DNA of 64,000 bases from Prevotella sp. (GTDB taxonomy: Bacteria > Bacteroidota > Bacteroidia > Bacteroidales > Bacteroidaceae): NCBI GenBank assembly GCA_017428925.1, contig JAFRPY010000010.1:1-64000 (forward strand), read 5' to 3'. This document shows, piece after piece, positions 43,583-53,124 of the stretch. Each line of letters starts with the position of its first letter. Position 1 is the first letter of the stretch. Made by a program: the position numbers and the translations under genes. The notes beneath the pieces were generated by a model. It was not told the DNA's origin, did not search any database, and saw nothing but the letters and a program-made list of their open reading frames with translations.

Positions 43583-44542
43583 TTAATTGCCATCCTTGAT
43601 GTTTACGTCGTGGATCATGATTTCGCCATGTGTGGGCAACAGTCCTGACTTGATGATGATGAGCTGGCCCTTGGGTTGCTCCATGAAGTGGGCGAAGGCC
43701 CAGGGTAGTCCGCGGCGCGGGTCGTTGAGCAGGGCGTAGATGGTGCGAACGAAGGGGTAGCGGTTGTTGAGCAGCCATACTTGGTAGGGTTTCCAGCTGT
43801 TCTTTGGGGTAGCTACGTCCATCTTGCTTACCGACATCACGGTGATGTTCTTCTTCCACGTGGTGTTGGTGGTGTCGCGCCTGTCGTTTAGCCAGTTACT
43901 GCCAATGATTCCGATGGCGTTAGGTGTTTTCTCGACATAGTCTATAACTTCCTTGCTGGTCTGTGCGGCGAAAATGTTGGGGCTGTTGATGGGTTTTCCT
44001 CCGAGGATGGAGTCCACACAATAGTGGACGGCACTCGACGATTTGTTGTCGAAGCATACCCATATCTCGCCTTTCTTGGAACCTTTGTTGATTTCGTTCC
44101 AGTTCTTAACCTCGCCTGACAGTATGCGGCGAACGTTGTCGACCGTGATGCACGAGTCGGTGTTCTGGTTGTTACAGATGAGTGCCATGCCGTCGTAGGC
44201 CAGTGGCACCATTTCGGGCAGCATGTCGCGTGCCTTGAGGTTGTCGAATTCCTCTTGGGTGAATCTCCTTGAAGTGACGGCCAGGTACAAGCTGTCGCTG
44301 AGCACGAGGTTGACGGCATTCACTTCGTCGGTGTAGAGTGCATTGATTTTTGTCTTGGGATTCAGCGCCTCATAAACTTGAATGAGTTCCTCCATGATTG
44401 GACTGAAACTCTCGTCAACCGCAATGGTTATTTCACCTGAAGTGCGGGTGTCTGTTCTACCACTTTTCGGTTTGTCCTTGCAAGAGAACAAACCGAAAGT
44501 GATAAAGCATCCTACTAAACTGTAGAATAGTTTTTTATACAT
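43583..44542 (-). CDS. PstS-like phosphate-binding lipoprotein
   Basis: 319 residues with a lipoprotein signal (GLFSCKDK, Cys21) and a PBP-like fold (SGEITIAVDESFSPIMEEL, ARDMLPEMVPLAYDGMALICN, SSSAVHYCVDSILGG, ANAIGIIG-like NAIGIIGSNW). It resembles PstS but lies between tonB and a TPR gene, with no PstC, PstA or PstB nearby. Its ligand may not be phosphate. It probably works together with the TonB complex, for example by ligand capture or as a scaffold. Confidence 0.82.
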   Translation of the reverse strand: MYKKLFYSLVGCFITFGLFSCKDKPKSGRTDTRTSGEITIAVDESFSPIMEELIQVYEALNPKTKINALYTDEVNAVNLVLSDSLYLAVTSRRFTQEEFDNLKARDMLPEMVPLAYDGMALICNNQNTDSCITVDNVRRILSGEVKNWNEINKGSKKGEIWVCFDNKSSSAVHYCVDSILGGKPINSPNIFAAQTSKEVIDYVEKTPNAIGIIGSNWLNDRRDTTNTTWKKNITVMSVSKMDVATPKNSWKPYQVWLLNNRYPFVRTIYALLNDPRRGLPWAFAHFMEQPKGQLIIIKSGLLPTHGEIMIHDVNIKDGN

Positions 44543-44556
44543 TTCTGTACGTTAGA

Positions 44557-45390
44557 TTACTGAAGTTTGAATGTTACAGGCACGGTGTACTTTACGCGTA
44601 CTGCGGAACCGTTCTGCTTACCCGGAGTCCACTTCGGCATTGCGCTTACCACGCGGGCAGCTTCCTTGTCGAGTGAGGGGTCAACAGACTTTGCAACCTT
44701 CACGTCGGTGATAGAACCATCCTTCTCGACCACGAACTGAACGATAACGCGTCCCTGGACACCGTTCTCGGCAGCGATTACCGGATACTTGATGTTCTGG
44801 CTGAGCCATGACATCAGGGCACCCATACCACCGGGGAATGAAGGCATCTGCTCCACGACATCGAACACTTTGTTCTCTTCGACTTTCTCCTTTGGAGGTT
44901 CGGGGGCTGCAATTTCTTCCTTTGCCTTGAGCACTTCGCCGCCTACCTCATCGTTACCTTCAACGGTGAAAGCACCTACGGCCTTGTTACTCTTTTCAAC
45001 TTCGTCGAGCTTAATCTCGTCTTCTTCCTTCACCTCGTTATCTTTCTTGATGACGGGCGCGGTGAACTTCACTGAAGACTTAACCTTCTCGACCACCTTT
45101 TCAGGCTCGACCTTGATCTGCTCTTTCTTTTCAACCTTGGCCTCTTTCTTCTTCTGCTCGAGGGCTGAGAGCTCAACGGCCTGGGTGTTTTCCACCTGGC
45201 GGTTGGCCTCTACCATGCGATGAAGGGTGAGTCCGAGATACAAGAGGACTGATGCAAGGGCTACAATTATGATGGACCAGATGTTACGCTTGGTTGTACC
45301 CTTGCGAAGTTTGTAGGCTCCATATTCTTTATTTCTGCCTTCAAATACAAGGTCGGTCCATTCGTTGGATATCAAATCTAACTTTGCCAT
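44557..45390 (-). CDS. tonB: TonB energy transducer
   Basis: 277 residues. A short cytoplasmic start (LDLISNEWTDLVFEGRNKEYGAYKLRKGT is typical of Bacteroidota TonB), one membrane segment (36-56), a Lys/Glu/Pro-rich spanning region (70-170), and a C-terminal TonB fold with NIKYPVIAAENGVQGRVIVQFVV and KWTPGKQNG, ending VTFKLQ. It carries energy from the ExbBD motor to outer-membrane receptors. Preceded by ExbD (35 bases) and followed by the PstS-like gene (14 bases). Confidence 0.94.
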   Translation of the reverse strand: MAKLDLISNEWTDLVFEGRNKEYGAYKLRKGTTKRNIWSIIIVALASVLLYLGLTLHRMVEANRQVENTQAVELSALEQKKKEAKVEKKEQIKVEPEKVVEKVKSSVKFTAPVIKKDNEVKEEDEIKLDEVEKSNKAVGAFTVEGNDEVGGEVLKAKEEIAAPEPPKEKVEENKVFDVVEQMPSFPGGMGALMSWLSQNIKYPVIAAENGVQGRVIVQFVVEKDGSITDVKVAKSVDPSLDKEAARVVSAMPKWTPGKQNGSAVRVKYTVPVTFKLQ

Positions 45391-45425
45391 TGTAATTCCT
45401 TTTTAAATTGTTAGTGACTTGGAGA

Positions 45426-46073
45426 TTACTTGATGCCGCGCTTCTCGAGAAGCTTCTCGTCGTCTTCGTTAATCTTGTCAATCACGTAAGTACCAATACT
45501 GCATATAGTCATCTCGTCGAGAGCATCAACCATGTTCTTATAACTTGCTTCGTCGGTACACTTGATGATGATGGTCATCGTGGGCACCTTGCCGTCTTCA
45601 AGTTCACCCTTCTTGATCCTTGCCAGTTCGGCATCGTAGATGCTGTCGGGGTATTGCTCGGGATGTGCAAGCTTCTTCTGGTCAAGCTTAATCTTGGCTG
45701 CCATGATTTCAGCCACGGGAACAGAACCGTCTTCGGTCTTGTGCGAAATCAGCACATCGCGAATACCATCCTTGCCCCATGTGGTTTCTTTCAGACAGTC
45801 AGGATTGTTGTAATCGGGGATACCGTCTACGTGGTAGATCTTGTCATTGCCACACACAAAGATGGTGATGGTCTGAGAAGCCTTTGCCGCGTTACGGTCT
45901 TTGTCCTGAATGTTCTCATCATTACTCGGCATGGTCAAGTTCATCGTCTGGGGTTTAGCCAGTGATGTACACAGCATGAAGAAAGTGATAAGAAGCATCA
46001 TCATATCCACCATCGGCGTGAAGTCCACGCGGGTGTTCATCTTTTTCTGTCTGCTTTCTTTTTTCTTTGCCAT
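45426..46073 (-). CDS. exbD: ExbD biopolymer transport protein, second copy
   Basis: 215 residues with a single membrane helix near the N terminus (VDFTPMVDMMMLLITFFML), in which the Asp of PMVD is the conserved proton-carrying residue. The periplasmic part is longer than in E. coli ExbD (141). It follows the first exbD by three bases. Two different ExbD proteins in series are usual in Bacteroidota and may build a mixed motor. Confidence 0.93.
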   Translation of the reverse strand: MAKKKESRQKKMNTRVDFTPMVDMMMLLITFFMLCTSLAKPQTMNLTMPSNDENIQDKDRNAAKASQTITIFVCGNDKIYHVDGIPDYNNPDCLKETTWGKDGIRDVLISHKTEDGSVPVAEIMAAKIKLDQKKLAHPEQYPDSIYDAELARIKKGELEDGKVPTMTIIIKCTDEASYKNMVDALDEMTICSIGTYVIDKINEDDEKLLEKRGIK

Positions 46074-46076
46074 GTC

Positions 46077-46694
46077 TTAGTCCTCCGAATTTGATTTTAA
46101 AGCCGTGATCAGATAGTAGCGGTTCTCGCTCATATCCTGCAGTTCCGACATCATCTTCTTGATTGTCTTGTAAGGCGTCGTAGCATCGGCCTTGATGGCA
46201 ATCTTCATGTCGGGACCGTTGTTGTCACGGGCGACGGTAACCCAGTCCTGGAACTCGCTCATCTTGCCGTCGACAGAGTCGGTGGGGATGCCGCGGGTTG
46301 CCATGTACTCATTCATTTTCTCACTGTCCTGACTGAGGAGGGCTGAGAGGTCTTGCATGCTGACGCCAATGCTGGCGGCACCACGACCATTTTCCAACTG
46401 CTTTCCTGTCAGGCTGACGCCATACTGGCTTGCCATGCCTGTGAGCAGTTCCTCCATCTTACCAGGAGTGTCCATGCCGAGGAAGACCTTGCCTTCCTTG
46501 TCACAGAGTATGGTCAGGACGTTATTCTCTGGAACCTTGATCTCCGATACAGAAGCTGGGGTCACGACCTTCACCGCCTCATTCTTCACGAACGTAGATG
46601 TCAACATGAAGAAAGTCAGCAGAAGCACCATGACGTCGCTCATAGGAGTCATGTCAATCCAGACGTCCGCTTTCTTAACTTTTACTTTACCCAT
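46077..46694 (-). CDS. exbD: ExbD biopolymer transport protein, first copy
   Basis: 205 residues: basic start (MGKVKVKKADVWIDMTPM), membrane helix with the conserved Asp (PMSDVMVLLLTFFML), then a periplasmic domain (KVFLGMDTPGK, MKIAIKADATTPYKTIK). The final region (about 155-205) has the ExbD/TolR fold signature. 31 bases after exbB. Confidence 0.94.
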   Translation of the reverse strand: MGKVKVKKADVWIDMTPMSDVMVLLLTFFMLTSTFVKNEAVKVVTPASVSEIKVPENNVLTILCDKEGKVFLGMDTPGKMEELLTGMASQYGVSLTGKQLENGRGAASIGVSMQDLSALLSQDSEKMNEYMATRGIPTDSVDGKMSEFQDWVTVARDNNGPDMKIAIKADATTPYKTIKKMMSELQDMSENRYYLITALKSNSED

Positions 46695-46725
46695 AATGAT
46701 AAATGTTTTAAAGGGTTAGCAAAAA

Positions 46726-47562
46726 TTAAGCTTCATCTGCGTGGTTGGCTTCGTATGTCTGAGCGATAGTATAACCGACCTCGTCGAGGGCGTATGTCAA
46801 CTTATCAATCTTGTTTGAATAGTAGTTGTAGGCAATCACAGCAAACCATGATGTCAAAATACCAGATGCTGTGTTCACAAGAGCCTCAGAAATACCTTCA
46901 GACAGTGCCAGTGAGTCACCACCACCACCGGAAGCCAGAGCGGCGAATGAACGAATCATACCGACCACAGTTCCGAACAGAGCGGTAAGTGTACCCAGTG
47001 TAACGATAGTAGCAAGGATAGGCATGTTCATCTGCAGAGTAGGCATCTCCAGCTGAGTGGCCTCTTCGTGAGCCTGCTGGATCTTGAGCACCTTAGCACT
47101 CTTCTTCAGACGAGTGTCTGCTTCCATCTCCTTGTAAGCGTTCAGAGAAGCACCTACAACATTAGCAACAACACCCTGCTGCTTGTCGCAAATCTGCTGG
47201 GCCTTGTCCATGTCGCCGGCGTTGATAGCAGCCTTGACATCTGTAACGAACTTGGTGAGAGAACTCTTACCAAAAGCGCTGCGCAGAGCGAAGTAGCGCT
47301 CGATGGAGAGAGCAATAACGGTGAAGAGCAATGTGATGATCACAGGCACCACGATACCACCCTTATACACGGTACCGAGGAGTGAGCCGTCCTTAACTGC
47401 GTTTGCGGGGTCACCACCTACGAAGTTGTCGGGATTACCCAGCACGAACTTGTAGAAACAAACTGCGAGAATGAAACAAGCCACAATGATCCAAATTGCG
47501 TCTCTTACACCCTGGAATCCTGACTTTTTCTTAGGATTCGCCTTAACTTGTGAATTTGCCAT
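46726..47562 (-). CDS. exbB: ExbB/TolQ/MotA proton channel protein
   Basis: 278 residues with an N-terminal membrane helix (AIWIIVACFILAVCFYKFV), a second (GGIVVPVIITLLFTVIALSIERYF) and a long cytoplasmic part, then the family hallmark LATIVTLGTLTALFGTVVGMIRSF and a last helix near SGILTSWFAVIAYNYY. It assembles with ExbD into the proton-driven motor. First gene of the operon; TATCTTTG on the minus strand at 47679-47686 is a probable -7 box. Confidence 0.95.
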   Translation of the reverse strand: MANSQVKANPKKKSGFQGVRDAIWIIVACFILAVCFYKFVLGNPDNFVGGDPANAVKDGSLLGTVYKGGIVVPVIITLLFTVIALSIERYFALRSAFGKSSLTKFVTDVKAAINAGDMDKAQQICDKQQGVVANVVGASLNAYKEMEADTRLKKSAKVLKIQQAHEEATQLEMPTLQMNMPILATIVTLGTLTALFGTVVGMIRSFAALASGGGGDSLALSEGISEALVNTASGILTSWFAVIAYNYYSNKIDKLTYALDEVGYTIAQTYEANHADEA

Positions 47563-47678
47563 AAAATAAAATTTTTAGTTATTAATAAATTTAAGTGTAT
47601 AAAAATTTCTTCTTATTCTGATGTTTGACTGAGTTTGTTTGAAGGAAGGAAATTCCTTTGCAGTCCTTTCTCAATCGG

Positions 47679-47686
47679 CAAAGATA
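47679..47686 (-). promoter_or_regulatory. -7 box of the exbB-exbD-exbD-tonB operon
   Basis: TATCTTTG on the minus strand, 117 bases before the exbB ATG, leaving a long leader. The -33 element is not clear. Confidence 0.45.
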
Positions 47687-47743
47687 GTAATAAATAGTCA
47701 ACCAACGTGCCAATTAAGTTTTTTTAACCGAATAATTTTTCTA

Positions 47744-48937
47744 TTATTTCAATTTTTGGAGCGTTTCTTTGATTCTTCTCATGGCTTCGCGGATATTGTC
47801 ATCACTCGTTGCGTAGCTCATGCGGAAGCAGTCAGGATCGCCAAAGGCATCGCCGCCCACTGTGGCCACGTGGCCTACTTCGAGCAGGTACATGGCGAGA
47901 TCGGATGAGTTGTTGATGGTGCGCTTTCCGTCGCTCTTGCCATAGAAACTGCTGCATTTGGGGAACAGGTAGAATGCTCCCTGAGGAACATTAACCTCGA
48001 GTCCGGGAATCTCTTTGGCCAATTCTACAATGAGGTTGCGGCGGCGCTCAAAAGCCTGACGCATGTCTTCCACGCACTGCTGCGAGGCAACATAGGCCTC
48101 TTCGGCAGCCTTCTGGCTCACTGAGCATGGACCGCTGGTGTATTGACCTTGTAATTTGTTGCAGCCTTTCACAATCCATTCCGGGGCGGCAATATATCCG
48201 ATACGCCATCCCGTCATGGCGTATGCCTTGCTGACGCCGTTGACGATGATGCTGCGCTCTTTCATTCCCGGAACCTGTGCTATGCTGGCATGCTTGCCGG
48301 TATAGTTGATGTGCTCGTAGATTTCATCAGCCAGCACGAAGATGTCCTCATGGCGTAGGATAACCTCGGCCAACGCAGTGAGTTCCTCGGCAGAATATAC
48401 ACTTCCTGTAGGATTGCTTGGCGAGCAGAGGATGAGCATCTTGGTCTTTGGGGTAATGGCAGCCTCAAGCTGGGCAGGAGTGATTTTGAAGTCTTGCTCG
48501 AATCCAGCCTCAATATATACGGGCACTCCGCCTGCAAGTTTCGCCATCTGGGGATAACTTACCCAGTAGGGTGCGGGCACAATCACTTCATCGCCGTCGT
48601 TGACAAGTGCCATGATGGTGTTGCACACGCTCTGCTTGGCTCCGTTGCTTACCAATATCTCGTTGACTGTGTAGTCAAGCCCGTTCTCGTTCTTGAGCTT
48701 GGCCACGATAGCCTTGCGCAGCTCGGGATAGCCGGGCACGGGAGAATATTTCGAGAAATTGTTGTCGACAGCCTCTTTGGCTGCTTTCTTGATATGGTCG
48801 GGGGTGTTGAAATCGGGTTCACCGACACTCAGGTTGATGACATCGATGCCCTGGGCTTTCATCTCTGAACTCTTCTGCGACATTGCAAGTGTTGCCGATG
48901 GGGCGAGACGGTTCAGACGGTCTGATAATTGTGCCAT
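47744..48937 (-). CDS. Aspartate aminotransferase-type class I aminotransferase
   Basis: 397 residues. PLP-binding residues: Lys237 (SKAYAMTGWRIGY), the NPTG motif at 175-178, DEIYEHINY (204-212) and the final Arg-containing strand (RMSYATS). Length and motifs match AspC/AatA subgroup Ib. It transfers amino groups between aspartate or aromatic amino acids and 2-oxoglutarate in the cytoplasm. Stands alone; TAATTTTG on the minus strand (48970-48977) is a likely -7 box, giving a leader of about 25 bases. Confidence 0.94.
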   Translation of the reverse strand: MAQLSDRLNRLAPSATLAMSQKSSEMKAQGIDVINLSVGEPDFNTPDHIKKAAKEAVDNNFSKYSPVPGYPELRKAIVAKLKNENGLDYTVNEILVSNGAKQSVCNTIMALVNDGDEVIVPAPYWVSYPQMAKLAGGVPVYIEAGFEQDFKITPAQLEAAITPKTKMLILCSPSNPTGSVYSAEELTALAEVILRHEDIFVLADEIYEHINYTGKHASIAQVPGMKERSIIVNGVSKAYAMTGWRIGYIAAPEWIVKGCNKLQGQYTSGPCSVSQKAAEEAYVASQQCVEDMRQAFERRRNLIVELAKEIPGLEVNVPQGAFYLFPKCSSFYGKSDGKRTINNSSDLAMYLLEVGHVATVGGDAFGDPDCFRMSYATSDDNIREAMRRIKETLQKLK

Positions 48938-48969
48938 TTGTTGTAGTTATCTGTATTATTTTTACGGTG

Positions 48970-48977
48970 CAAAATTA
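48970..48977 (-). promoter_or_regulatory. -7 box of the aminotransferase gene
   Basis: TAATTTTG on the minus strand, 33 bases upstream of the ATG at 48937. A short leader would result. Confidence 0.45.
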
Positions 48978-49063
48978 ATCATTTTATTCATTAAAACGAA
49001 ATAATTACGTCTTTATTTCCCTATTCGGGGGAAAATAGTTACTTATTTACGCTTTTTCCCGTT

Positions 49064-50272
49064 TTATAGATGCAAATTGTGACCCATGCGGTTCTTTTTG
49101 GTTTGCAGGTAGCGCAGGTTGTATGGGTTGGGGGTAACCTCGATGGGAATATTCTCGATAATCTCCAGTCCGTAGGCTTCCAACCCTACGCGTTTCACGG
49201 GATTGTTGGTGAGCAGGCGCATCTTCTGAACGCCTAACTTCCTGAGAATCTGTGCCCCGCAGCCATAGTCACGCTCGTCGGGCTTGAATCCCAGATGGAC
49301 ATTGGCTTCAACGGTGTCGAGTCCTTCTTCTTGAAGTTTGTAGGCGGCAATCTTGTTCATCAGTCCGATGCCGCGTCCTTCCTGCTGCATGTAAACCACT
49401 ACGCCCTTGCCTTCTTGTTCGATCATCTGCATGGCTTTGTGGAGTTGTTCGCCGCAGTCGCAGCGCAACGAGCCGAGGATGTCGCCTGTGGCGCACGACG
49501 AGTGTACGCGTACCATCAGCGGTTCGCCTTCTTCCCATTCACCCTTGATGAGTGCGAAGTGCTCCATCCCGTTGCTCACCTGGCGGAATGGAATGAGCTT
49601 GAAATGGCCGTATTGTGTCGGCATGTCGGCTTCAGTGCCCATTTCCACGAGTGAGTCCTTTTTCAGTCGGTAGGCAATGAGGTCTTTGATGGAGATGAGC
49701 TTCATGTCGTATTTCTTGGCAAACACGTCCAACTCGGGAAGTCGGGCCATGGTGCCGTCTTCGTTCATGATTTCCATGAGTGCGCCGGCAGGGTAGAGGC
49801 CACTAAGTTTGCAGAGGTCGATAGCAGCTTCGGTATGTCCTGAACGTTGCAGAACACCGTTGTCCTGGGCATAAAGTGGATTTACGTGGCCGGGACGGCC
49901 AAAAGTTTGTGGCGTTGACGTGGGGTCTGCCAGAGCCCTGATGGTGGCGGCGCGGTCGGCGGCTGATACGCCTGTGGAACATCCTTCCAGCTTGTCAACG
50001 GTCACGGTGAAGGGTGTGCCGAGCATGGAGGTGTTCTCCACCACTTGACGGGGCAGGTCGAGTTCTTCGCAGCGGGCTTTGGTGATTGGCGCACAGAGCA
50101 GCCCACGTGCGTGTTTAAGCATGAAATTGACCATTTCAGCCGTTATGGTTTCTGCAGCGCAAATCAGGTCGCCCTCATTCTCGCGGTCTTCATCGTCGAC
50201 CACAACAACAAATTTACCTTCTTTGAAATCTTTGAGTGCATCCTCGATGCTGCTGAGCTTTATATCTCCCAT
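49064..50272 (-). CDS. ribBA: Bifunctional DHBP synthase / GTP cyclohydrolase II (riboflavin)
   Basis: 402 residues. The N-terminal half (1-200) is 3,4-dihydroxy-2-butanone 4-phosphate synthase, with [11 protein letters not shown] and [13 protein letters not shown]. The C-terminal half is GTP cyclohydrolase II, with the zinc Cys residues in [17 protein letters not shown], and [13 protein letters not shown] and [12 protein letters not shown]. It makes both precursors of riboflavin. It starts 12 bases after the lptF-type gene, so the two are cotranscribed. Confidence 0.97.
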   Translation of the reverse strand: MGDIKLSSIEDALKDFKEGKFVVVVDDEDRENEGDLICAAETITAEMVNFMLKHARGLLCAPITKARCEELDLPRQVVENTSMLGTPFTVTVDKLEGCSTGVSAADRAATIRALADPTSTPQTFGRPGHVNPLYAQDNGVLQRSGHTEAAIDLCKLSGLYPAGALMEIMNEDGTMARLPELDVFAKKYDMKLISIKDLIAYRLKKDSLVEMGTEADMPTQYGHFKLIPFRQVSNGMEHFALIKGEWEEGEPLMVRVHSSCATGDILGSLRCDCGEQLHKAMQMIEQEGKGVVVYMQQEGRGIGLMNKIAAYKLQEEGLDTVEANVHLGFKPDERDYGCGAQILRKLGVQKMRLLTNNPVKRVGLEAYGLEIIENIPIEVTPNPYNLRYLQTKKNRMGHNLHL

Positions 50273-50284
50273 AATATACCTTAA

Positions 50285-52189
50285 TTATTTTATATATGCT
50301 TCATTAATTCTGTTCACGATACTCGCGTTGGTCTGCTTAATGGTGCGAAGGTCGCGGAGCAGACGCAGACGGAAACTCCACATGCGGATGTAGAGGAAAA
50401 TACCTATAGGTAATAGGATGAAGGCCACGATGTTCATCCAGCGGTGTTCGAACGGACGGGTATGGGCCTTGACGGATAGGATGGGGTAGTGGTTGATTTC
50501 CGTCAGTATCAGTTTGTCACGGGTGTTCGACAGGTCTTCGATGACAGCCTCCATTTCCTCGCTGATGCGCTCAATCTCGTGGTCTGGCTCATACTTGAAG
50601 AATACCTTGATGATATTGGGCAGATGCATCAGCTTGTGTCCATGAGCATAGTCGGTGACTTCCTGGCTGAGTCTCTGCAATTCTGCCGCATCGTTGGCAT
50701 AGTTCGGATCTTCGATGATAACTTCCTTGCCGTCGATATGGCGCTTCAGACGCAAGCCGAGCAGTCGACGGAAGAAATTGACGTATGCATCCATGCTGAA
50801 TACCGTGGAGTCGTTATTGGCCTTGTAGGTGAAGAAAATCGCCAGTGGCGAGAGCACGGCAGTGGCAATGCTCTTTCCGAACCATGGCGACCACACGCCT
50901 AATCGTGACATTCGGTAGCCTGTGTTGTCGCAGATGTAATAAATGATGAATACCAGCACGGAGATGATGACGGGAATGCCGAGACCGCCCTTTCTGATGA
51001 TAGCACCCAGCGGTGCACCGATGAAGAAGAAGATGAGACAGGATAAGGCCAGGGTGAATTTTCCGATACCCTCTATCTTATGCAGGCGGATGCTTCTTTC
51101 CAGGTCTTGGCTGAGCATCGACTTGAATTCCAAGTCGTTGTTCATGTTGGCCACCGACGATACGGCCATGCCGATGGCTTGTTGTTTGTGTGATTTGCTC
51201 AGACGGTTGAAGAGCGTGTCGGTGTTCATGGCTTTTGTGGCAGCCATCTTGATGGCTCTCAGCGAGTCGCGCTTCGAGATGGAGTCCATGTGATAGTAGG
51301 CAGCCTTGGCGTATGCATAGTTCGCACGTCCTATACTGTCGGCCACGTCGTTCAGAGAGTCGATGTCGTGCACAATCTTCTTGATGCTTTTCGATTTGGC
51401 ATCGCTGCTCAGTCCCGCAACGTCGGCGAGGTTGAAACCGGCATCGAAGTCGAGTACTATCCGCTTTACCGAATAAGTCTCGCGGCGATAAGGTACGCTG
51501 GCGCTTCCTGCAAGTTCCTGACTCCGCATGTTCTCAAACCATTCTCCATTATAAAGTGTCAGCAGCAAATGGCGCTTTTCTGCAGTGGACTGCATCATAC
51601 CGGAGTCGGCCAGAATGATGGCCTGGTCTTCGTAGCTGCCGGTTCGGCGGTAGATCATCAGACCATAGAGCATACCCGTCCTCAAGTCTTTTTTCTGCAC
51701 GTAAAGGTTGCAGTCGGGGATACCGTCGTAGAACACTCCTTCAGGTATTTCGAGTTCAGGACTCTTTTGTTTCATGGAGATGAGCAGCTGTGCGAACGAC
51801 ATATTGGCATTGGGACCAACGACGTTCTGGAAATACAGAGAGCCCAGCATGATAAGGATAGTGATGATGATGAGCGAGCGGAACGACTGCATCAGCGAGA
51901 TGCCTGCTGCCTTGATAGCGGTCAGTTCGCTGCTTTCTCCAAGGTTACCGAAAGTGATGAGCGAAGAAAGCAGGATGGCCAGCGGCAATGCCTGCGGCAC
52001 CAGCATCAGTCCCATGTACCAGAAGAATTTGGCCAGAATCTCAAGGGACAGACCTTTACCGATGAGTTCATCGACATAACGCCAAAGGAACTGCATCATC
52101 AGCACAAACTGGCAGATGAAGAAAGTACCCACAAACAGCAAGCCGAACTGCTTAGCTATGAATATGTCGAGTTTCTTTATTCTGAACAT
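50285..52189 (-). CDS. LptF/LptG family LPS export permease
   Basis: About 634 residues from the ATG at 52189 ([16 protein letters not shown]), the normal start of YjgP/YjgQ proteins; a frame opens ten codons earlier but inside the promoter. Six membrane helices in two groups (about 10-130 and 400-480), with a long periplasmic beta region between and an extra soluble and membrane C-terminal part (500-634) that E. coli LptF lacks. It moves lipopolysaccharide out of the inner membrane with LptB. First gene of an operon with ribBA. Confidence 0.9.
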   Translation of the reverse strand: MFRIKKLDIFIAKQFGLLFVGTFFICQFVLMMQFLWRYVDELIGKGLSLEILAKFFWYMGLMLVPQALPLAILLSSLITFGNLGESSELTAIKAAGISLMQSFRSLIIITILIMLGSLYFQNVVGPNANMSFAQLLISMKQKSPELEIPEGVFYDGIPDCNLYVQKKDLRTGMLYGLMIYRRTGSYEDQAIILADSGMMQSTAEKRHLLLTLYNGEWFENMRSQELAGSASVPYRRETYSVKRIVLDFDAGFNLADVAGLSSDAKSKSIKKIVHDIDSLNDVADSIGRANYAYAKAAYYHMDSISKRDSLRAIKMAATKAMNTDTLFNRLSKSHKQQAIGMAVSSVANMNNDLEFKSMLSQDLERSIRLHKIEGIGKFTLALSCLIFFFIGAPLGAIIRKGGLGIPVIISVLVFIIYYICDNTGYRMSRLGVWSPWFGKSIATAVLSPLAIFFTYKANNDSTVFSMDAYVNFFRRLLGLRLKRHIDGKEVIIEDPNYANDAAELQRLSQEVTDYAHGHKLMHLPNIIKVFFKYEPDHEIERISEEMEAVIEDLSNTRDKLILTEINHYPILSVKAHTRPFEHRWMNIVAFILLPIGIFLYIRMWSFRLRLLRDLRTIKQTNASIVNRINEAYIK

Positions 52190-52196
52190 CAGGGTG

Positions 52197-52227
52197 CAAA
52201 GGTACGAATTAGTGAGCACAAAACAAA
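52197..52227 (-). promoter_or_regulatory. Promoter of lptF-ribBA, possible leaderless transcript
   Basis: On the minus strand TTTG (52224-52227), 19 bases, TACCTTTG (52197-52204). The ATG at 52189 lies only seven bases after the box, so the mRNA may have little or no leader. Confidence 0.7.
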
Positions 52228-52279
52228 ATAAACTTGTTTAATTTTTGTTTGTCGAGCGGGAGTGTCTTTCAACGGTTTC

Positions 52280-52678
52280 TTATAATCCGGTCGTCTGATG
52301 TAGTCGTTCGAAATTGCTTTCCCATATATCGTACAGTCCGTCAACGTCTTCTTCCCATGCGAAATCGGTGACGAGAAGAATGTAGTCGCCAGTAATCTCA
52401 CTGCGCTCTATAGCCATCAGCCAATAGGCTTCAGGGTCTTCCTCTTCGTTCCATGTTATTTTCAGATGGTGTGCTGTTACCTCTTCCATGATGGTCGCCG
52501 TTCGCGTTTCCTGGTGCGTCCATGCCTCTCCCCAAGTGAAGGTCAATTGGTCGTCGTTTCGTTCTACATAGTCGGCAACCCATTTAGCTAACCCTCCGGC
52601 AGAACTGAGCAGTGGCCATATAATGTTGGCTGATTTGCAGTTCAGTTCTTTTTCTATATGTATCTTTTGCTTCTTCAT
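52280..52678 (-). CDS. START-like/AHSA1-like domain protein
   Basis: 132 residues from the ATG at 52678 (MKKQKIHIEKEL), which matches the family start; the frame runs 43 codons further upstream over the promoter. IWPLLSSAGGLAKWVADYV, LTFTWGE and EVTAHHLKITW fit the START-like domain of Bacteroidota, a helix-grip fold that binds small hydrophobic molecules. No partner is visible. Its 3' end faces the lptF promoter with a 52-base gap. Confidence 0.85.
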   Translation of the reverse strand: MKKQKIHIEKELNCKSANIIWPLLSSAGGLAKWVADYVERNDDQLTFTWGEAWTHQETRTATIMEEVTAHHLKITWNEEEDPEAYWLMAIERSEITGDYILLVTDFAWEEDVDGLYDIWESNFERLHQTTGL

Positions 52679-52713
52679 AATAGTACCATATAAAACAAGT
52701 AAGCATGACAGTG

Positions 52714-52743
52714 CAAATGTAAGAAAAATCTCCGAGAAACAAA
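52714..52743 (-). promoter_or_regulatory. Promoter of the START-like gene
   Basis: On the minus strand TTTG (52740-52743), 18 bases, TACATTTG (52714-52721), which supports the ATG at 52678. Confidence 0.6.
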
Positions 52744-52760
52744 ATATTTTCCCAAATAAT

Positions 52761-52791
52761 TTTGGAGATTTAAGATTTTTGTTTACCTTTG
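52761..52791 (+). promoter_or_regulatory. Promoter of tRNA-Met
   Basis: TTTG (52761-52764), a 19-base spacer, TACCTTTG (52784-52791), 18 bases before the tRNA. Confidence 0.75.
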
Positions 52792-52809
52792 CACCCGCTA
52801 AATGCAAAT

Positions 52810-52883
52810 GGCGGGGTAGCTCAGCTGGTTAGAGCGTCGGATTCATAATCCGGAGGTCGAGGGTTCGGGTCCCCCTCCCGCTA
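52810..52883 (+). tRNA. tRNA-Met (CAT anticodon)
   Basis: A cloverleaf of 74 bases: acceptor GGCGGGG pairs with TCCCGCT (two G-U ends), D arm GCTC/GAGC, anticodon arm TCGGA-TTCATAA-TCCGG and T arm GAGGG-TTCGGGT-CCCCC. The anticodon stem lacks the three G-C pairs of initiator tRNA, so this is elongator Met or a lysidine-modified Ile-CAT. The T arm is odd: position 58 is G instead of A, and an A-C mismatch sits in the stem. No CCA is encoded. Confidence 0.88.
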
Positions 52884-52891
52884 CACTAAGG

Positions 52892-52922
52892 CTCCTGTAA
52901 GCGTCAGTTTACAGGGCTTTGT
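52892..52922 (+). terminator. Terminator of tRNA-Met
   Basis: CCTGTAA faces TTACAGG (seven-base stem, eight-base loop), followed by GCTTTGTGTTT. Just after it GTGTTTATAAGG occurs twice. Confidence 0.55.
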
Positions 52923-52965
52923 GTTTATAAGGTGTGTTTATAAGGTGTCTTCACTGCTAAAAAAT

Positions 52966-52996
52966 TTTGTTTATTCGGAAAATATACTTACCTTTG
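52966..52996 (+). promoter_or_regulatory. Promoter of the DUF6057 / haem-lipoprotein pair
   Basis: TTTG (52966-52969), 19 bases, TACCTTTG (52989-52996). The leader to the ATG at 53125 is about 120 bases. Confidence 0.7.
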
Positions 52997-53124
52997 CAAA
53001 GTTACTTTGCGAAGCATTATGACTCAACTTACCCCTTCCATATTTCGAGTTTATCTATGACGAACATTGGGATTTGGGGCATGGATGGTCAGATGGTATG
53101 TAAGATATTATTAACTATTCGGAT

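Noticed and set aside
43583-44542. Pst phosphate transporter operon
   Set aside because: No permease or ATPase genes next to the PstS-like gene; the neighbours are TonB components.
51290-52231. A 313-residue plus-strand frame
   Set aside because: Antisense to the lptF-type gene; no recognisable domain and no promoter.
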